Positions 6,826 through 16,008 are shown, numbered from the stretch's first letter. The stretch is 64,000 bases of DNA from Mesorhizobium sp. WSM3860 (GCF_002294995.1 NZ_NSGF01000024.1:1-64000); one strand, 5' to 3'. The notes: generated by a model not told the origin, from the sequence alone. Numbers and translations: made by a program.

Positions 6826-9738
6826 ATGAACATCAAAGCCGACTTCCCGACACTGATCGAAGAGATCGACTACGGAACGCCGGAGACGAAAGCGGCGAAG
6901 CAGGTCACGCTGACCGTCGACGGGCAAAGCATCACCGTGCCGGAAGGCACCTCGATCATGCGCGCGGCGATGGAAGGCGGGGTCGAGATCCCGAAGCTCT
7001 GCGCCACCGACATGCTGGACTCTTTCGGCTCGTGCCGCGTCTGCCTGGTCGAGATCGAAGGCCGCGGCGGCACGCCGGCATCCTGCACGACGCCGGTCGG
7101 CGAGGGCATGGTGGTGCGCACGCAGTCCGACCGGCTCGATGCCATCCGCCGCGGCGTCATGGAACTCTACGTCTCGGACCACCCGACCGGCTGGAACGAG
7201 AAGGCCGGAACCGGCGACAGCGAATTCGACGCGGTTGCGGAGTCGGTCGGTCTGACCGAGAACCGCTACGGCGTCGAAGGTCGCAACCACGTCAAGGAAG
7301 AAGGCGGCGTGGCGCCCGGCCATGGCTCGCTGGCGGTCGACTACATCGCCCGCGACGAATCCAACCCCTATTTCACCTACGATCCGGCGCAATGCATCGT
7401 CTGCTCGCGCTGCGTGCGCGCCTGCGAAGAGGTGCAGGGCACCTTCGCGCTGACCATCGAGGGCCGCGGCTTCGAGTCGCGCATGGTCGCCGGCATGCAT
7501 GAGGATTTCATCGCTTCCGAATGCGTGTCCTGCGGCGCCTGCGTGCAGGCCTGTCCGACCGACGCATTGCGCGAGAAGACCGTGCTCGAGAAGGGCATGC
7601 CGGAGCGCTCGGCCGTCACCACCTGCGCCTATTGCGGCGTCGGCTGCTCGTTCAAGGCGGAAGTGAAGGGTGACGAAGTCATCCGCATGATGCCCTACAA
7701 GGACGGCAAGGCGAACCACGGCCATTCCTGCGTCAAGGGCCGTTTCGCCTACGGCTACGCCACCCACAAGGATCGCATCCTGAAGCCGATGCTGCGCGAG
7801 AAGATCACCGATCCGTGGCGCGAGGTGACCTGGGAAGAGGCGATCGCCCATACGGCGAAGGAATTCCGCCGCATCCAGTACCAGTATGGACGCGGCTCGA
7901 TCGGCGGCATCACCTCCTCGCGCTGCACGAACGAGGAGACCTATCTCGTCCAGAAGCTGGTGCGGCAGGGCTTCCGCAACAACAATGTCGACACCTGCGC
8001 GCGCGTCTGCCATTCGCCGACCGGCTATGGCCTCGGCCAAACCTACGGCACCTCGGCCGGCACGCAGGATTTCGACTCCGTCGAATTCACCGATGTCGCC
8101 GTCATCATCGGCGCCAATCCCGCTACCGCCCATCCGGTGTTCGCCTCGCGGCTGAAGAAGCGTCTGCGCGAGGGCGCCAAGTTGATCGTGCTCGATCCGC
8201 GCCGCACCGAGATGGTGAAGTCGGCGCATGTCGAAGCCGACTATCACCTCCCCTTGAAGCCAGGCACCAACGTGGCGGTGCTGACGGCGCTGGCGCATGT
8301 GATCGTCACCGAGGGCCTGTTCAATGAGGCTTTCATCCGCGAACGCTGCGACTGGGCCGAGTTCCAGGACTGGGCGTCGTTCGTCGCCCTGCCGGAAAAC
8401 AGCCCGGAGACGGTCGGCAAGCTGTCCGGCGTCGATCCCGAACTGATCCGAGGTGCTGCGCGCCTCTACGCCAAGGGCGGCAATGGCGCGATCTATTACG
8501 GCCTCGGCGTGACCGAGCACAGCCAGGGCTCGACCACGGTGATGGCGATTGCCAACCTCGCCATGGCCACCGGCAATATCGGCCGTCCGGGCGTCGGCGT
8601 GAACCCGCTGCGCGGCCAGAACAACGTGCAGGGTTCGTGCGACATGGGCTCGTTCCCACACGAGTTGCCGGGCTATCGCCACATCTCGGGCGAGGCCGTG
8701 CGCGACATCTATGAGAGCCTGTGGGGCGTGAAGCTCGACGAGGAGCCCGGCCTGCGCATCCCCAACATGCTGGATGCCGCCGTAGACGGCTCGTTCAAGG
8801 GCATCTACATCCAGGGCGAGGACATCCTGCAGTCCGACCCCGACACCAAGCATGTCGCCGCCGGCCTCGCCGCGATGGAATGCGTGGTCGTCCACGACCT
8901 CTTCCTCAACGAGACCGCGAACTACGCGCATGTCTTCCTGCCGGGCTCGACCTTCCTGGAGAAGGACGGCACCTTCACCAATGCCGAGCGCCGCATCAAC
9001 ATGGTGCGCAAGGTGCTGGAGCCGAAGGCGCGCTACGCCGACTGGGAGGCGACGCAGGAGCTTGCCCGAGCCATCGGCCTCGACTGGAACTACACGCATC
9101 CCGCCGAGATCATGGACGAGATCGCCAAGACGACCCCGAGCTTCGCCAATGTCTCGTTCGAGCTGCTCGACCGTGTCGGCTCGGTGCAGTGGCCCTGCAA
9201 CGAGAAGGCACCGCTCGGCACGCCGATCATGCATGTCGACGGCTTCGTGCGCGGCAAGGGCAAGTTCATCCGCACCGAATATGTCGCGACGGACGAACGG
9301 ACCGGCCCCCGCTACCCGCTGCTGCTCACCACCGGCCGTATTCTGTCGCAGTACAATGTCGGCGCGCAGACCAGGCGCACCGAGAATTCGATGTGGCATG
9401 CCGAGGACCGGCTGGAGATCCATCCGCACGATGCCGAGAACCGCGGCATCCGCGAAGGCGACTGGGTGCGGCTGGCGAGCCGTTCCGGTGAAACCACGCT
9501 GCGCGCGCTGATCACCGACCGCGTGTCGCCGGGCGTTGTCTATACGACGTTCCACCACCCGGACACGCAGGCCAACGTGATCACGACCGACTTCTCGGAC
9601 TGGGCGACCAACTGTCCGGAATACAAGGTCACCGCCGTGCAGGTGGCGCCCTCCAACGGTCCGACCGAGTGGCAGAGGGACTATAACGAGCAGGCGCGCC
9701 AAAGCCGCCGCATCGCCCCGCTGGAAGCGGCGGAGTAG
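6826..9738 (+). CDS. fdsA: NAD-dependent formate dehydrogenase alpha (catalytic) subunit
   Basis: Molybdenum bis-MGD catalytic subunit, 970 aa, oxidising formate to CO2 in the cytoplasm. The N-terminal [2Fe-2S] domain has the CRVC pair and CTTP. Two [4Fe-4S] motifs follow: CIVCSRCVRACEE and CVSCGACVQACPTDAL. The molybdopterin oxidoreductase part starts at CAYCGVGCSFK. The active-site metal ligand is Cys395 in CARVCHSPTGYG, where selenoenzymes have Sec, so this is the cysteine form. It is followed by His396. The C-terminal molydopterin dinucleotide-binding domain starts near GRILSQYNVG. All cofactor residues I checked are intact. Confidence 0.97.
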   Translation: MNIKADFPTLIEEIDYGTPETKAAKQVTLTVDGQSITVPEGTSIMRAAMEGGVEIPKLCATDMLDSFGSCRVCLVEIEGRGGTPASCTTPVGEGMVVRTQSDRLDAIRRGVMELYVSDHPTGWNEKAGTGDSEFDAVAESVGLTENRYGVEGRNHVKEEGGVAPGHGSLAVDYIARDESNPYFTYDPAQCIVCSRCVRACEEVQGTFALTIEGRGFESRMVAGMHEDFIASECVSCGACVQACPTDALREKTVLEKGMPERSAVTTCAYCGVGCSFKAEVKGDEVIRMMPYKDGKANHGHSCVKGRFAYGYATHKDRILKPMLREKITDPWREVTWEEAIAHTAKEFRRIQYQYGRGSIGGITSSRCTNEETYLVQKLVRQGFRNNNVDTCARVCHSPTGYGLGQTYGTSAGTQDFDSVEFTDVAVIIGANPATAHPVFASRLKKRLREGAKLIVLDPRRTEMVKSAHVEADYHLPLKPGTNVAVLTALAHVIVTEGLFNEAFIRERCDWAEFQDWASFVALPENSPETVGKLSGVDPELIRGAARLYAKGGNGAIYYGLGVTEHSQGSTTVMAIANLAMATGNIGRPGVGVNPLRGQNNVQGSCDMGSFPHELPGYRHISGEAVRDIYESLWGVKLDEEPGLRIPNMLDAAVDGSFKGIYIQGEDILQSDPDTKHVAAGLAAMECVVVHDLFLNETANYAHVFLPGSTFLEKDGTFTNAERRINMVRKVLEPKARYADWEATQELARAIGLDWNYTHPAEIMDEIAKTTPSFANVSFELLDRVGSVQWPCNEKAPLGTPIMHVDGFVRGKGKFIRTEYVATDERTGPRYPLLLTTGRILSQYNVGAQTRRTENSMWHAEDRLEIHPHDAENRGIREGDWVRLASRSGETTLRALITDRVSPGVVYTTFHHPDTQANVITTDFSDWATNCPEYKVTAVQVAPSNGPTEWQRDYNEQARQSRRIAPLEAAE

Positions 9739-9740
9739 CC

Positions 9741-10571
9741 TTGGCCGCGCGCCGCAAAGCCACGACGCAGATATCGCGGCTGGCGCACCGCGCCAGCGGT
9801 ACCGCGGCCGCGAACCGCATGGTGCCGGAGGAGACGCCGGTCGCGTTCTCCTATGCCGGCACGACGCATGCGGTGATGATGGCGAGCCCCGCCGATTTCG
9901 AGGACTTCGCGCTCGGTTTCTCGCTGACCGAAGGCATCGTTGGCAATCCGAAAGAGATCGAGGCGATCGAAGTCGAGGATCTAGGCGCCGGCATCGACAT
10001 CCAGATCAAGCTGAAGGACCAGGCCAACACGCGCTTCCAGGCGCGACGGCGCCGGCTTGCCGGGCCGGTCGGCTGCGGCCTGTGCGGCATCGAATCCATC
10101 GAGGAAGCGATGCGCTCGGTCGACGCCGTCAGTGCGTCGAAGCTTACGCTTTACGCCGAAGACGTCACCCGTTCGGTCAAGCTGTTGTCGAAGCAACAGC
10201 CGCTGCACACCGAGACCGGGGCGGTGCATGCTGCCGGCTTCTACGTTCCCGGCAAAGGTATCGTGATGGCGCGCGAGGATGTCGGCCGCCACAATGCGCT
10301 GGACAAGCTCGCCGGCGCGCTGGCCAAAGCCGGCATCGACGGCGCGACAGGGGCTGTCGTGGTGACCTCGCGCGTGTCGGTGGAGATGGTGCAGAAGACA
10401 GCCGCCATCGGTGCCCCGATCATCATGGCGGTATCGGCGCCCACCGCGCTTGCCATCCGCACCGCCGAGTCCGCCGGCATGACGCTGGTGGCGCTGGTGC
10501 GCGGCGACGATTTCGATATTTTCACCCACCCCGACCGGGTGGCTTCCGGAGTTGCCAAGCATGTCGCATGA
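9741..10571 (+). CDS. fdhD: Formate dehydrogenase sulfurtransferase FdhD (FdsC)
   Basis: Maturation factor of 276 aa that passes sulfur from a cysteine desulfurase to the bis-MGD cofactor, making the sulfido ligand needed by FdsA. The mobile-loop cysteines are in GPVGCGLCGIES (CxxC). VHAAGFYVPGKGIVMAREDVGRHNALDKLAGAL is the conserved cofactor-binding stretch. It starts 3 nt after fdsA on a TTG codon; no ATG or GTG lies near this position in frame. It ends overlapping the fdsD start by 11 nt, so it is firmly inside the operon. Confidence 0.94.
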   Translation: MAARRKATTQISRLAHRASGTAAANRMVPEETPVAFSYAGTTHAVMMASPADFEDFALGFSLTEGIVGNPKEIEAIEVEDLGAGIDIQIKLKDQANTRFQARRRRLAGPVGCGLCGIESIEEAMRSVDAVSASKLTLYAEDVTRSVKLLSKQQPLHTETGAVHAAGFYVPGKGIVMAREDVGRHNALDKLAGALAKAGIDGATGAVVVTSRVSVEMVQKTAAIGAPIIMAVSAPTALAIRTAESAGMTLVALVRGDDFDIFTHPDRVASGVAKHVA

Positions 10572-10869
10572 CCACATCGCCAGCACCAGGGAAAAGCTGG
10601 TGCGCATGGCCAATCAGATCGCCACCTTCTTCCATTCGAAGCCGCGCGAGGAAGGCATTGCCGGCGTTGCCGAGCACATCAACAAATTCTGGGAGCCCAG
10701 GATGCGGCGGCAGTTCTTCGAGCTGCTGGACGGCGACGCGGAGGATTTCGACGAACTGGTGATCGCCGCCTCGGCAAAGATCAAGCGGCCGCTGACGGCC
10801 GAGCAGGCCGACAAGAGCCTCGGTTACGCCAAGCCTGCAGAGGGCGAGGGCGTCATTCCGCATAAGTAG
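10561..10869 (+). CDS. fdsD: Formate dehydrogenase delta subunit
   Basis: Small protein of 102 aa belonging to the FdsD family, the last gene of the fds operon and required for full activity of this enzyme class. It begins MSHDHIASTREKLVRMANQIATFFHSKP and carries the characteristic IADHINKFWEPRMRR-like stretch (here VAEHINKFWEPRMRRQF). The ATG at 10561 is preferred over an in-frame TTG 9 nt upstream. It overlaps the fdhD end by 11 nt. A GC-rich repeat (GGCGCC x2) just after the stop might form a weak hairpin, but no T-run follows. Confidence 0.92.
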   Translation: MSHDHIASTREKLVRMANQIATFFHSKPREEGIAGVAEHINKFWEPRMRRQFFELLDGDAEDFDELVIAASAKIKRPLTAEQADKSLGYAKPAEGEGVIPHK

Positions 10870-10949
10870 TCCTCGGCGCCGCATCGGCGCCAAAGGTCTT
10901 ATATTTCCGCTCTCTAAAGTTTCGCTGCCGCAAGCCGGCTGCCTCTGCT

Positions 10950-12545
10950 ATGGTTGACGACAGGAGATCGTCGGGCCGGCGGGGCAGTTGCGTGAGGCCG
11001 ATCGAGACCAGGTATGCCCGTAGCGGGGATGTGCGGATCGCCTATCAGGTGGTCGGCCAAGGCTCGTTCGATCTCGTCTTCGTTCCCGGCTTCATTTCCA
11101 ATCTCGACCTGCAATGGGAAGACGAGGGCTACAGCCGCCTGCTGAAGCGGCTTTCGACTTTCTCTCGGTTGATTCTGTTCGACAAACGCGGCACCGGGCT
11201 TTCGGACCGCGTGGACAACCGTCATCTGCCCAGCCTGGAAACCCGCATGGATGACGTGCGCGCGGTGATGGACGCCACCGGCAGCGGCCGCGCGGCAATC
11301 CTCGGCGCTTCGGAAGGCGCACCGATGGCGATGCTGTTTGCCGCCACCTATCCGGAGCGGACGCGGGCACTCGTGCTCTATGGCGGTTATGCGCATTTCC
11401 ACAAATGGGTAATGCCGCCGGAGCGCCTGGAAGCCTTCATCGAGACGGCCGAGACGGCCTGGGGCACCGGCGCGACCTTGCCCAATTTCGCGCCAGGCCG
11501 GGTGGATGACACGCATTTCGCCCAGTGGTGGGCACGGTTCGAACGGCTGTCGGCCGGCCCGACGGCCGCGGCCACCCTTGCCCGCATGAATGCAGGCATC
11601 GACGTGCGCGGCATCCTCTCCGCGATCAGCGCGCCGACGCTGCTGATCCATCGCCGCAATGACGCGCGGGTCGATCCGGAGGCCAGCCGCTTCCTTGCCA
11701 GGAAGATTCACGGCGCCCGACTTATTGAGATACCCGGCCGCGACCATCCGATCTGGACCGGGGACGTCGACCGGGTGGCCGACCTGATCGAGGAGTGCCT
11801 GACCGGCCAACCGGCGGTGGCCGACACCGAGCGGGTGCTTGCCGCGCTGCTGGTGACGCGCATCTTCGACACCGCCAAGCTCGGCGACCGCATGTGGAGC
11901 CAGCGCAGCCAGCGCTTCCAGGAAACATGGCGGCTGCTGGTCGGCCGCCATGGCGGGCGGATTGCCGGCACGCATGGCGAATTGATGATCTCTCGTTTCG
12001 ACGGGCCGGGGCGCGCCATACGCTGCGCGGCGGCGCTGCGCGATGCGGCGCAGCAGGTCGGCGTGGCAAGCGCGCAAGGCGTGCATGTCGGCGAGATCGA
12101 AATGCGCGGCCAGCCGGTCGGCCTAACGGCGCGGGTGACCATGCAGCTCGCCACCCATGCCGGGCACGGCGACATCCTCGCTTCGCGGCTGGTCGCCGAA
12201 CTGGCGAAAGGCTCCGGCCTGCGCTTCATCGATGCCGGACGTATCAGCCTCGACGAGCTGGGCGAGCCGCTGCCAGTGGTCCAGGCCACGTCTGAGCAGC
12301 ATCTGGAACCAGCCTGCCGCCACAGACCCAAGGCCCCGGAGCCAGCAACACTGACGGCACGGGAAAGCGAGGTGGTGAACCTGATTGCCGACGGCATGAG
12401 CAATGCGGCGATCGCCGCCGAGCTGAGGCTCAGCGAGCATACGGTTAAGCGGCACGTCGCCAACATATTGCTCAAGCTAGACCTGCCGTCGCGCGCTGCT
12501 GCGGCGGCCTTCTCGGCAAGGCACACTGGCCCGGACGGGCCATGA
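10950..12545 (+). CDS. Alpha/beta hydrolase - degenerate class III cyclase - LuxR HTH fusion
   Basis: Three-part protein of 531 aa. Residues about 15-285 are an alpha/beta hydrolase, with LFDKRGTGLSDR and nucleophile elbow GASEGAPMA. The late DxxVD and GRDHPIW segments supply the Asp and His. Residues about 290-440 align by eye with class III nucleotidyl cyclase domains that follow such hydrolases in actinobacterial and rhizobial proteins. Here FTDIVGST is replaced by VTRIFDT and TTGDG by GTHGE, so both metal-binding Asp are gone. Residues 467-530 are a LuxR-type HTH (LTARESEVVNLIADGMSNAAIAAELRLSEHTVKRH). It is probably a DNA-binding regulator that senses a small molecule through a non-catalytic domain; function is not known. 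Confidence 0.82.
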   Translation: MVDDRRSSGRRGSCVRPIETRYARSGDVRIAYQVVGQGSFDLVFVPGFISNLDLQWEDEGYSRLLKRLSTFSRLILFDKRGTGLSDRVDNRHLPSLETRMDDVRAVMDATGSGRAAILGASEGAPMAMLFAATYPERTRALVLYGGYAHFHKWVMPPERLEAFIETAETAWGTGATLPNFAPGRVDDTHFAQWWARFERLSAGPTAAATLARMNAGIDVRGILSAISAPTLLIHRRNDARVDPEASRFLARKIHGARLIEIPGRDHPIWTGDVDRVADLIEECLTGQPAVADTERVLAALLVTRIFDTAKLGDRMWSQRSQRFQETWRLLVGRHGGRIAGTHGELMISRFDGPGRAIRCAAALRDAAQQVGVASAQGVHVGEIEMRGQPVGLTARVTMQLATHAGHGDILASRLVAELAKGSGLRFIDAGRISLDELGEPLPVVQATSEQHLEPACRHRPKAPEPATLTARESEVVNLIADGMSNAAIAAELRLSEHTVKRHVANILLKLDLPSRAAAAAFSARHTGPDGP

Positions 12546-12603
12546 CCGCCATGGCGCTTTCGGGCGAAGCGATGGGGCGTCTCGAGGACTATGAATTCTT
12601 CCC

Positions 12604-12690
12604 ATGCAGGCCAGGCGCCAGGTGGACTTCGTCACCTTCACGAAACAGACCGACGAGCTGTTCGCGGCCGCCGTGGCCAATTCGCTGTGA
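12604..12690 (+). pseudogene. Possible short C-terminal gene fragment
   Basis: A 28-residue frame (MQARRQVDFVTFTKQTDELFAAAVANSL) looks more protein-like than chance and ends at a TGA. An in-frame stop lies 9 nt upstream of its ATG. A neighbouring frame from 12543 (MTAMALSGEAMGRLEDYEFF) could be joined to it by one frameshift near 12600, which would give about 49 residues with an amphipathic look. I do not recognise the family. It may equally be an unused stretch between two genes. Confidence 0.2.
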
Positions 12691-12770
12691 GAAAATCCCT
12701 GCCCGGCAGTAATCGCCGGGCAGCGCTTCGCACACCTACCGCCCAAGACGATGGGCACATGGAGGATGAA

Positions 12771-13133
12771 ATGCTGACCAAGACGCAAACAGTGGACGGC
12801 GCGGCGATCAAGAAAGCGATCGAGGGCCGTGACGGCAAGATGCTGTCGAGCTTCTACAATGACGATGCGCTGGTGCGGGTGATCGACCGCAACAACCCGC
12901 CGAGCAAGCCGCGCGAGATCCGCGGCCGCGCGGCGATCACCACCTTCTGGGACGACATCTGCAGCCGGGCGATGACCCACAAGGTCGACGCCACGATCGC
13001 CGAGGGCGACAATCTCGCCTTCACCCAAGCCTGCGTCTATCCGGACGGCACCAAGGTGTTCTGCGCCGCGATGCTCGAATTGAAGAACGGCCGCATCGCG
13101 CGGCAGACGGTCGTGCAGGCCTGGGACGAGTAG
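12771..13133 (+). CDS. SnoaL-like / NTF2-fold protein
   Basis: Protein of 120 aa with the cone-shaped alpha+beta NTF2 fold. An N-terminal helix (AIKKAIEGRDGKMLSSFYNDDALVRVID) is followed by EIRGRAAITTFWDDICS and strands ending in LKNGRIARQTVVQAWDE. It is typical of SnoaL-like polyketide-cyclase/limonene-epoxide-hydrolase relatives of unknown substrate. The start at 12771 is chosen for GGAGG 5 nt upstream; a longer frame from 12591 has no ribosome site. A second small gene follows after 43 nt and may be cotranscribed. Confidence 0.8.
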   Translation: MLTKTQTVDGAAIKKAIEGRDGKMLSSFYNDDALVRVIDRNNPPSKPREIRGRAAITTFWDDICSRAMTHKVDATIAEGDNLAFTQACVYPDGTKVFCAAMLELKNGRIARQTVVQAWDE

Positions 13134-13176
13134 CTCAAGAACGGATTTTATCTGCAAAACAGGGAGGAGAACCAAG

Positions 13177-13491
13177 ATGTTCAGCGCCAGATGGCAGATC
13201 GACGCCAAGTTCGGTCACAAGCAGACCGCGATCGAGCTGATGCGGAAATGGGAGCGCGAGATCGGCTCGCAGGTCGGGCTCGCCGACCTGAAATTCCAGC
13301 TCATGACCGGTTCAGTCGGCGCGCGCGAAGCGACGATCGAGGCCCACCACCAGGTCGAGAGCCTGGCCCAGTTGGAGGAATTCTTCGCCAAGATCGCCAA
13401 GATCGACGCGCACGCCAAATGGGGCAAGGAGCTGGAGCCCTATGTCGTGTCGGGCACCAGCCTGTGGCAGGTTTTCCGGGTCGTGGAGTAG
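13177..13491 (+). CDS. Hypothetical small protein, dimeric alpha/beta-barrel-like
   Basis: Protein of 104 aa beginning MFSARWQIDAKFGHKQTAIELMRKWERE, with a perfect GGGAGGAG ribosome site. A strand-helix-strand-strand-helix order and ELEPYVVSGTSLWQVFRVVE at the end suggest the dimeric alpha/beta barrel (NIPSNAP/ABM-like) fold. I do not recognise a named family. It lies 43 nt after the SnoaL-like gene in the same direction, so the two are probably cotranscribed. Confidence 0.7.
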   Translation: MFSARWQIDAKFGHKQTAIELMRKWEREIGSQVGLADLKFQLMTGSVGAREATIEAHHQVESLAQLEEFFAKIAKIDAHAKWGKELEPYVVSGTSLWQVFRVVE

Positions 13492-13495
13492 CTTT

Positions 13496-13621
13496 CTTCG
13501 CCCCGCTCACGGGGAAGAAGATGCCCGCCGGCAGATGAGGGACGGCGCCAGCCTTGCAGAACTTGGCGCTGCCCCTCATACGGCCCTTCGGGCCACCTTC
13601 TTCCCGTGAAGCGGGGCGAAG
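13496..13621. repeat. Intergenic palindromic repeat (family B), large hairpin
   Basis: Arms of 25 bp, CTTCGCCCCGCTCACGGGG- and its near-exact reverse complement ending -AAGCGGGGCGAAG, enclose about 75 nt. The enclosed part has its own small hairpin GGCCCTTCGGGCC. It sits between convergent genes and would be able to fold on either strand. It resembles other repeats in this window near 18120, 31154, 46901 and 38885. Confidence 0.75.
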
Positions 13622-13628
13622 GAAATTC

Positions 13629-15056
13629 CTACCCGTGCGCCACCATCACATGGCGGACGGCGGTATAGTCCTCCAGCGCGTAGAGCGACATGTCCTTGCC
13701 GTAGCCGGACTGCTTGAGCCCGCCGTGCGGCATCTCGTTGGTGAGCATGAAGTGGGTGTTGATCCAGGTGCAGCCATATTGCAGCCGGGCGGCAGTCGTC
13801 ATGGCGCGCGAGACGTCCTTGGTCCATACGGACGAGGCAAGGCCGTAGTCACTGTCATTCGCCCAGTTCACCGCTTCGTCGACCTCGGAGAAGCGGGTCA
13901 CCGAGACGACCGGACCGAACACCTCGCGGCGCACGATCTCGTCTTCCTGCAGCGCTCCGGCGACGACCGTCGGCTGGTAGTAGAAGCCGGAGCCCTCGCC
14001 CGGCTTGCCGCCGGTGGTGATCTCGATGTGCTTCAATTCCGATGCGCGCTCGACGAAGCTCGACACGCGGTCGCGCTGGCGGCGCGAGATCAGTGGCCCG
14101 ATCTCGTTCTCGGTGTCGTCGGGCAGATTGTATTTGATGGTCGTCGCCGCCGAGGAGAGATCGGCGACGAGCTTGTCGTAGATTTTCTTGCCGGCATAGA
14201 TGCGGCAGGCGGCGGTGCAGTCCTGGCCGGCATTGTAATAGCCGAAGGCGCGCAGGCCGTTGACCACCGCACCGAGATCGGCGTCGTCGAAGACGACGAC
14301 CGGCGCCTTGCCGCCGAGCTCGAGATGCGTTCGCTTGACCGACTTGGCGGCCGCCTGCAGCACCTTCTTGCCGGTGGCGACGTCGCCGGTGATCGAGATC
14401 ATGTTGACCTTGGGATGATTGATCAGCGTGTTGCCGACGCTGTCGCCGCGGCCGAGGACGACGTTGACGACGCCCTCGGGCAGGATTTCCGACAGGATCC
14501 TCGCCAGCTTCAGCGCCGTCAGCGGCGTCTGCTCCGATGGCTTGAAGACAACGGTGTTGCCGCCGCCGATCGCCGGCGCCAGCTTCCAGGCCATCATCAT
14601 CAGCGGATAGTTCCAGGGCGCGATGGAGGCGATGATGCCGATCGGGTCGCGCCGCACCATCGAGGTGTGGCCGGGCAGATACTCGCCCGCCACTTGGCCA
14701 GGCATCGATCGCACCGCGCCGGCGAAGAAGCGGTAGCAGTCGACGATCGCCGGGATCTCGTCATTGAGCACCGCGTTGATCGGCTTGCCGCAATTCAGCG
14801 CCTCGAGCGCCGCGAACTCCTTCGCTTCGGCCTCGATGCGGTCGGCGATCTTCAACAGATAGCCTGAGCGCTGCGCCGGCGTGGTGCGCGACCAGCTGGC
14901 GAAGGCCTTTTCGGCCGCCGCCACAGCCGCACCGATCTGCGCCGGACTTGCTTCCGGCAGGCTGAGGATCTTCGCCCCGGTCTTCGGATTGAGGATCGGC
15001 TCCTCGGTTTCGGTGCCCTTGTCGAATTTCGAGCCGATCAGCATTTGAGTGTCCAT
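13629..15056 (-). CDS. NAD-dependent aldehyde dehydrogenase, aminobutyraldehyde type
   Basis: Aldehyde dehydrogenase superfamily enzyme, 475 aa. Catalytic Cys is in YNAGQDCTAACR, catalytic Glu in HLELGGKAPVVVF, and the NAD fold in FKPSEQTPLTALKLA. The NAGQDCTAACR active-site context and MLIGSKFDKGTETEEPILNPKTG start match gamma-aminobutyraldehyde dehydrogenases (PatD/Prr), which turn the putrescine product 4-aminobutanal into GABA. It is the last gene of the polyamine-type ABC operon, which supports that role. A 137-nt gap holding an inverted repeat separates it from the permease gene. Confidence 0.88.
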   Translation of the reverse strand: MDTQMLIGSKFDKGTETEEPILNPKTGAKILSLPEASPAQIGAAVAAAEKAFASWSRTTPAQRSGYLLKIADRIEAEAKEFAALEALNCGKPINAVLNDEIPAIVDCYRFFAGAVRSMPGQVAGEYLPGHTSMVRRDPIGIIASIAPWNYPLMMMAWKLAPAIGGGNTVVFKPSEQTPLTALKLARILSEILPEGVVNVVLGRGDSVGNTLINHPKVNMISITGDVATGKKVLQAAAKSVKRTHLELGGKAPVVVFDDADLGAVVNGLRAFGYYNAGQDCTAACRIYAGKKIYDKLVADLSSAATTIKYNLPDDTENEIGPLISRRQRDRVSSFVERASELKHIEITTGGKPGEGSGFYYQPTVVAGALQEDEIVRREVFGPVVSVTRFSEVDEAVNWANDSDYGLASSVWTKDVSRAMTTAARLQYGCTWINTHFMLTNEMPHGGLKQSGYGKDMSLYALEDYTAVRHVMVAHG

Positions 15057-15075
15057 TGGAGTTCTCCCTAAGAGA

Positions 15076-15188
15076 AGTGAATGGTAAATAGTGAATGGTG
15101 AGTGGTCATCAGTGAGTAGTGGCGATCTCCACTGGGTATTTTTCTATGCACTATTCACTATTCACTATTCACCATTCACCACTCACTG
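15076..15188. repeat. GTGAATGGT-type 7-bp-period inverted repeat (family C)
   Basis: The left arm repeats GTGAATG/GTAAATA/GTGAATG units and the right arm is CACTATTCACTATTCAC- followed by TATTCACCATTCACC. The arms can pair as a long, imperfect AT-rich stem. A second copy lies at 33850-33948. Here it sits inside an apparent operon, between the permease and aldehyde dehydrogenase genes, where it could reduce expression of, or stabilise, the flanking mRNA. Confidence 0.75.
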
Positions 15189-15192
15189 CTTT

Positions 15193-16008
15193 TCATTTGC
15201 CCGAGCCGGCGATCTGGTCGCCGTCGCGGGTCAGGTAATAGGCAAAGAGGATCGGCAGCAGCGTCACCAGCACGACCACCATGGCCACGACATTGGTGAC
15301 CGGACGCTGCCGCGGGCGGATCAACTCCTCCAGCATCCAGATCGGCACGGTCTGCTGCTGGCCAGCGGTGAAGGTGGTGACGATGACCTCGTCGAACGAC
15401 AGCGCGAAGGCCAACATGCCGCCAGCAAGCAGCGCGGTTGCGATGTTGGGCAGCACGACATGCCTAAACGTCTGAAAACCGTCGGCGCCGAGATCCATCG
15501 AGGCCTCGATCATCGAACCTGAGGTGCGGCGAAAACGGGCGACGGCATTGTTGTAGACGACGACCACGCAGAAGGTGGCGTGGCCGAGCACGATCGTCCA
15601 GAACGAGAACGGGATATCGGCGAGCGCAAAGGCCGAGCGCAGCGCGATGCCGGTGATGATGCCGGGCAGCGCGATCGGCAGGATGACGAGCAACGAAATG
15701 GTCTCGCGGCCGAAGAAGCGCGTGCGCGAAACCGCAGCGGCGCAGAGCGTGCCAAGAACCAATGCGATCGCGGTCGAAATGGCGGCGACGCGGATCGACA
15801 GCGACAGCGCCTCCCAGACATCCGGCCGGTTCCAAGTGACGGCGAACCATTGTGTGGTCAAACCCGGCGGCGGCCACACAAAACTCTTCTCTTCGGTGGT
15901 GAACGCATAGACGAAGATCAAAAGGATCGGCAGGTGCAGGAAGAGCAGGCCGCAGGCGGCGGCGATCTTCAGCCCGAGCGGAGCGGATTGGCCGCGATCA
16001 GAGCGCAT
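15193..16008 (-). CDS. Polyamine-type ABC transporter permease (PotC-like)
   Basis: Inner-membrane permease of 271 aa with six predicted membrane helices. The binding-protein-dependent transport motif is EASMDLGADGFQTFRHVVLPNIATALLAGG (EAA loop contacting the ATPase). It is most like PotC/YdcV permeases of spermidine/putrescine importers. Its start overlaps the upstream permease gene by 11 nt, which implies translational coupling. C-terminal charged residues follow a last helix at LLPILFAYYLTRDG. Confidence 0.9.
   Translation of the reverse strand: MRSDRGQSAPLGLKIAAACGLLFLHLPILLIFVYAFTTEEKSFVWPPPGLTTQWFAVTWNRPDVWEALSLSIRVAAISTAIALVLGTLCAAAVSRTRFFGRETISLLVILPIALPGIITGIALRSAFALADIPFSFWTIVLGHATFCVVVVYNNAVARFRRTSGSMIEASMDLGADGFQTFRHVVLPNIATALLAGGMLAFALSFDEVIVTTFTAGQQQTVPIWMLEELIRPRQRPVTNVVAMVVVLVTLLPILFAYYLTRDGDQIAGSGK

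Noticed and set aside
6781..9702. Very long minus-strand open frame opposite fdsA
   Set aside because: Its codons mirror fdsA in high-GC DNA and the translation is His/Arg/Ala-rich without any motif. fdsA has all its cofactor motifs.
15076..15188. CRISPR-like array
   Set aside because: The units are 7 bp, contiguous and arranged as an inverted repeat; there are no spacers and no cas genes.
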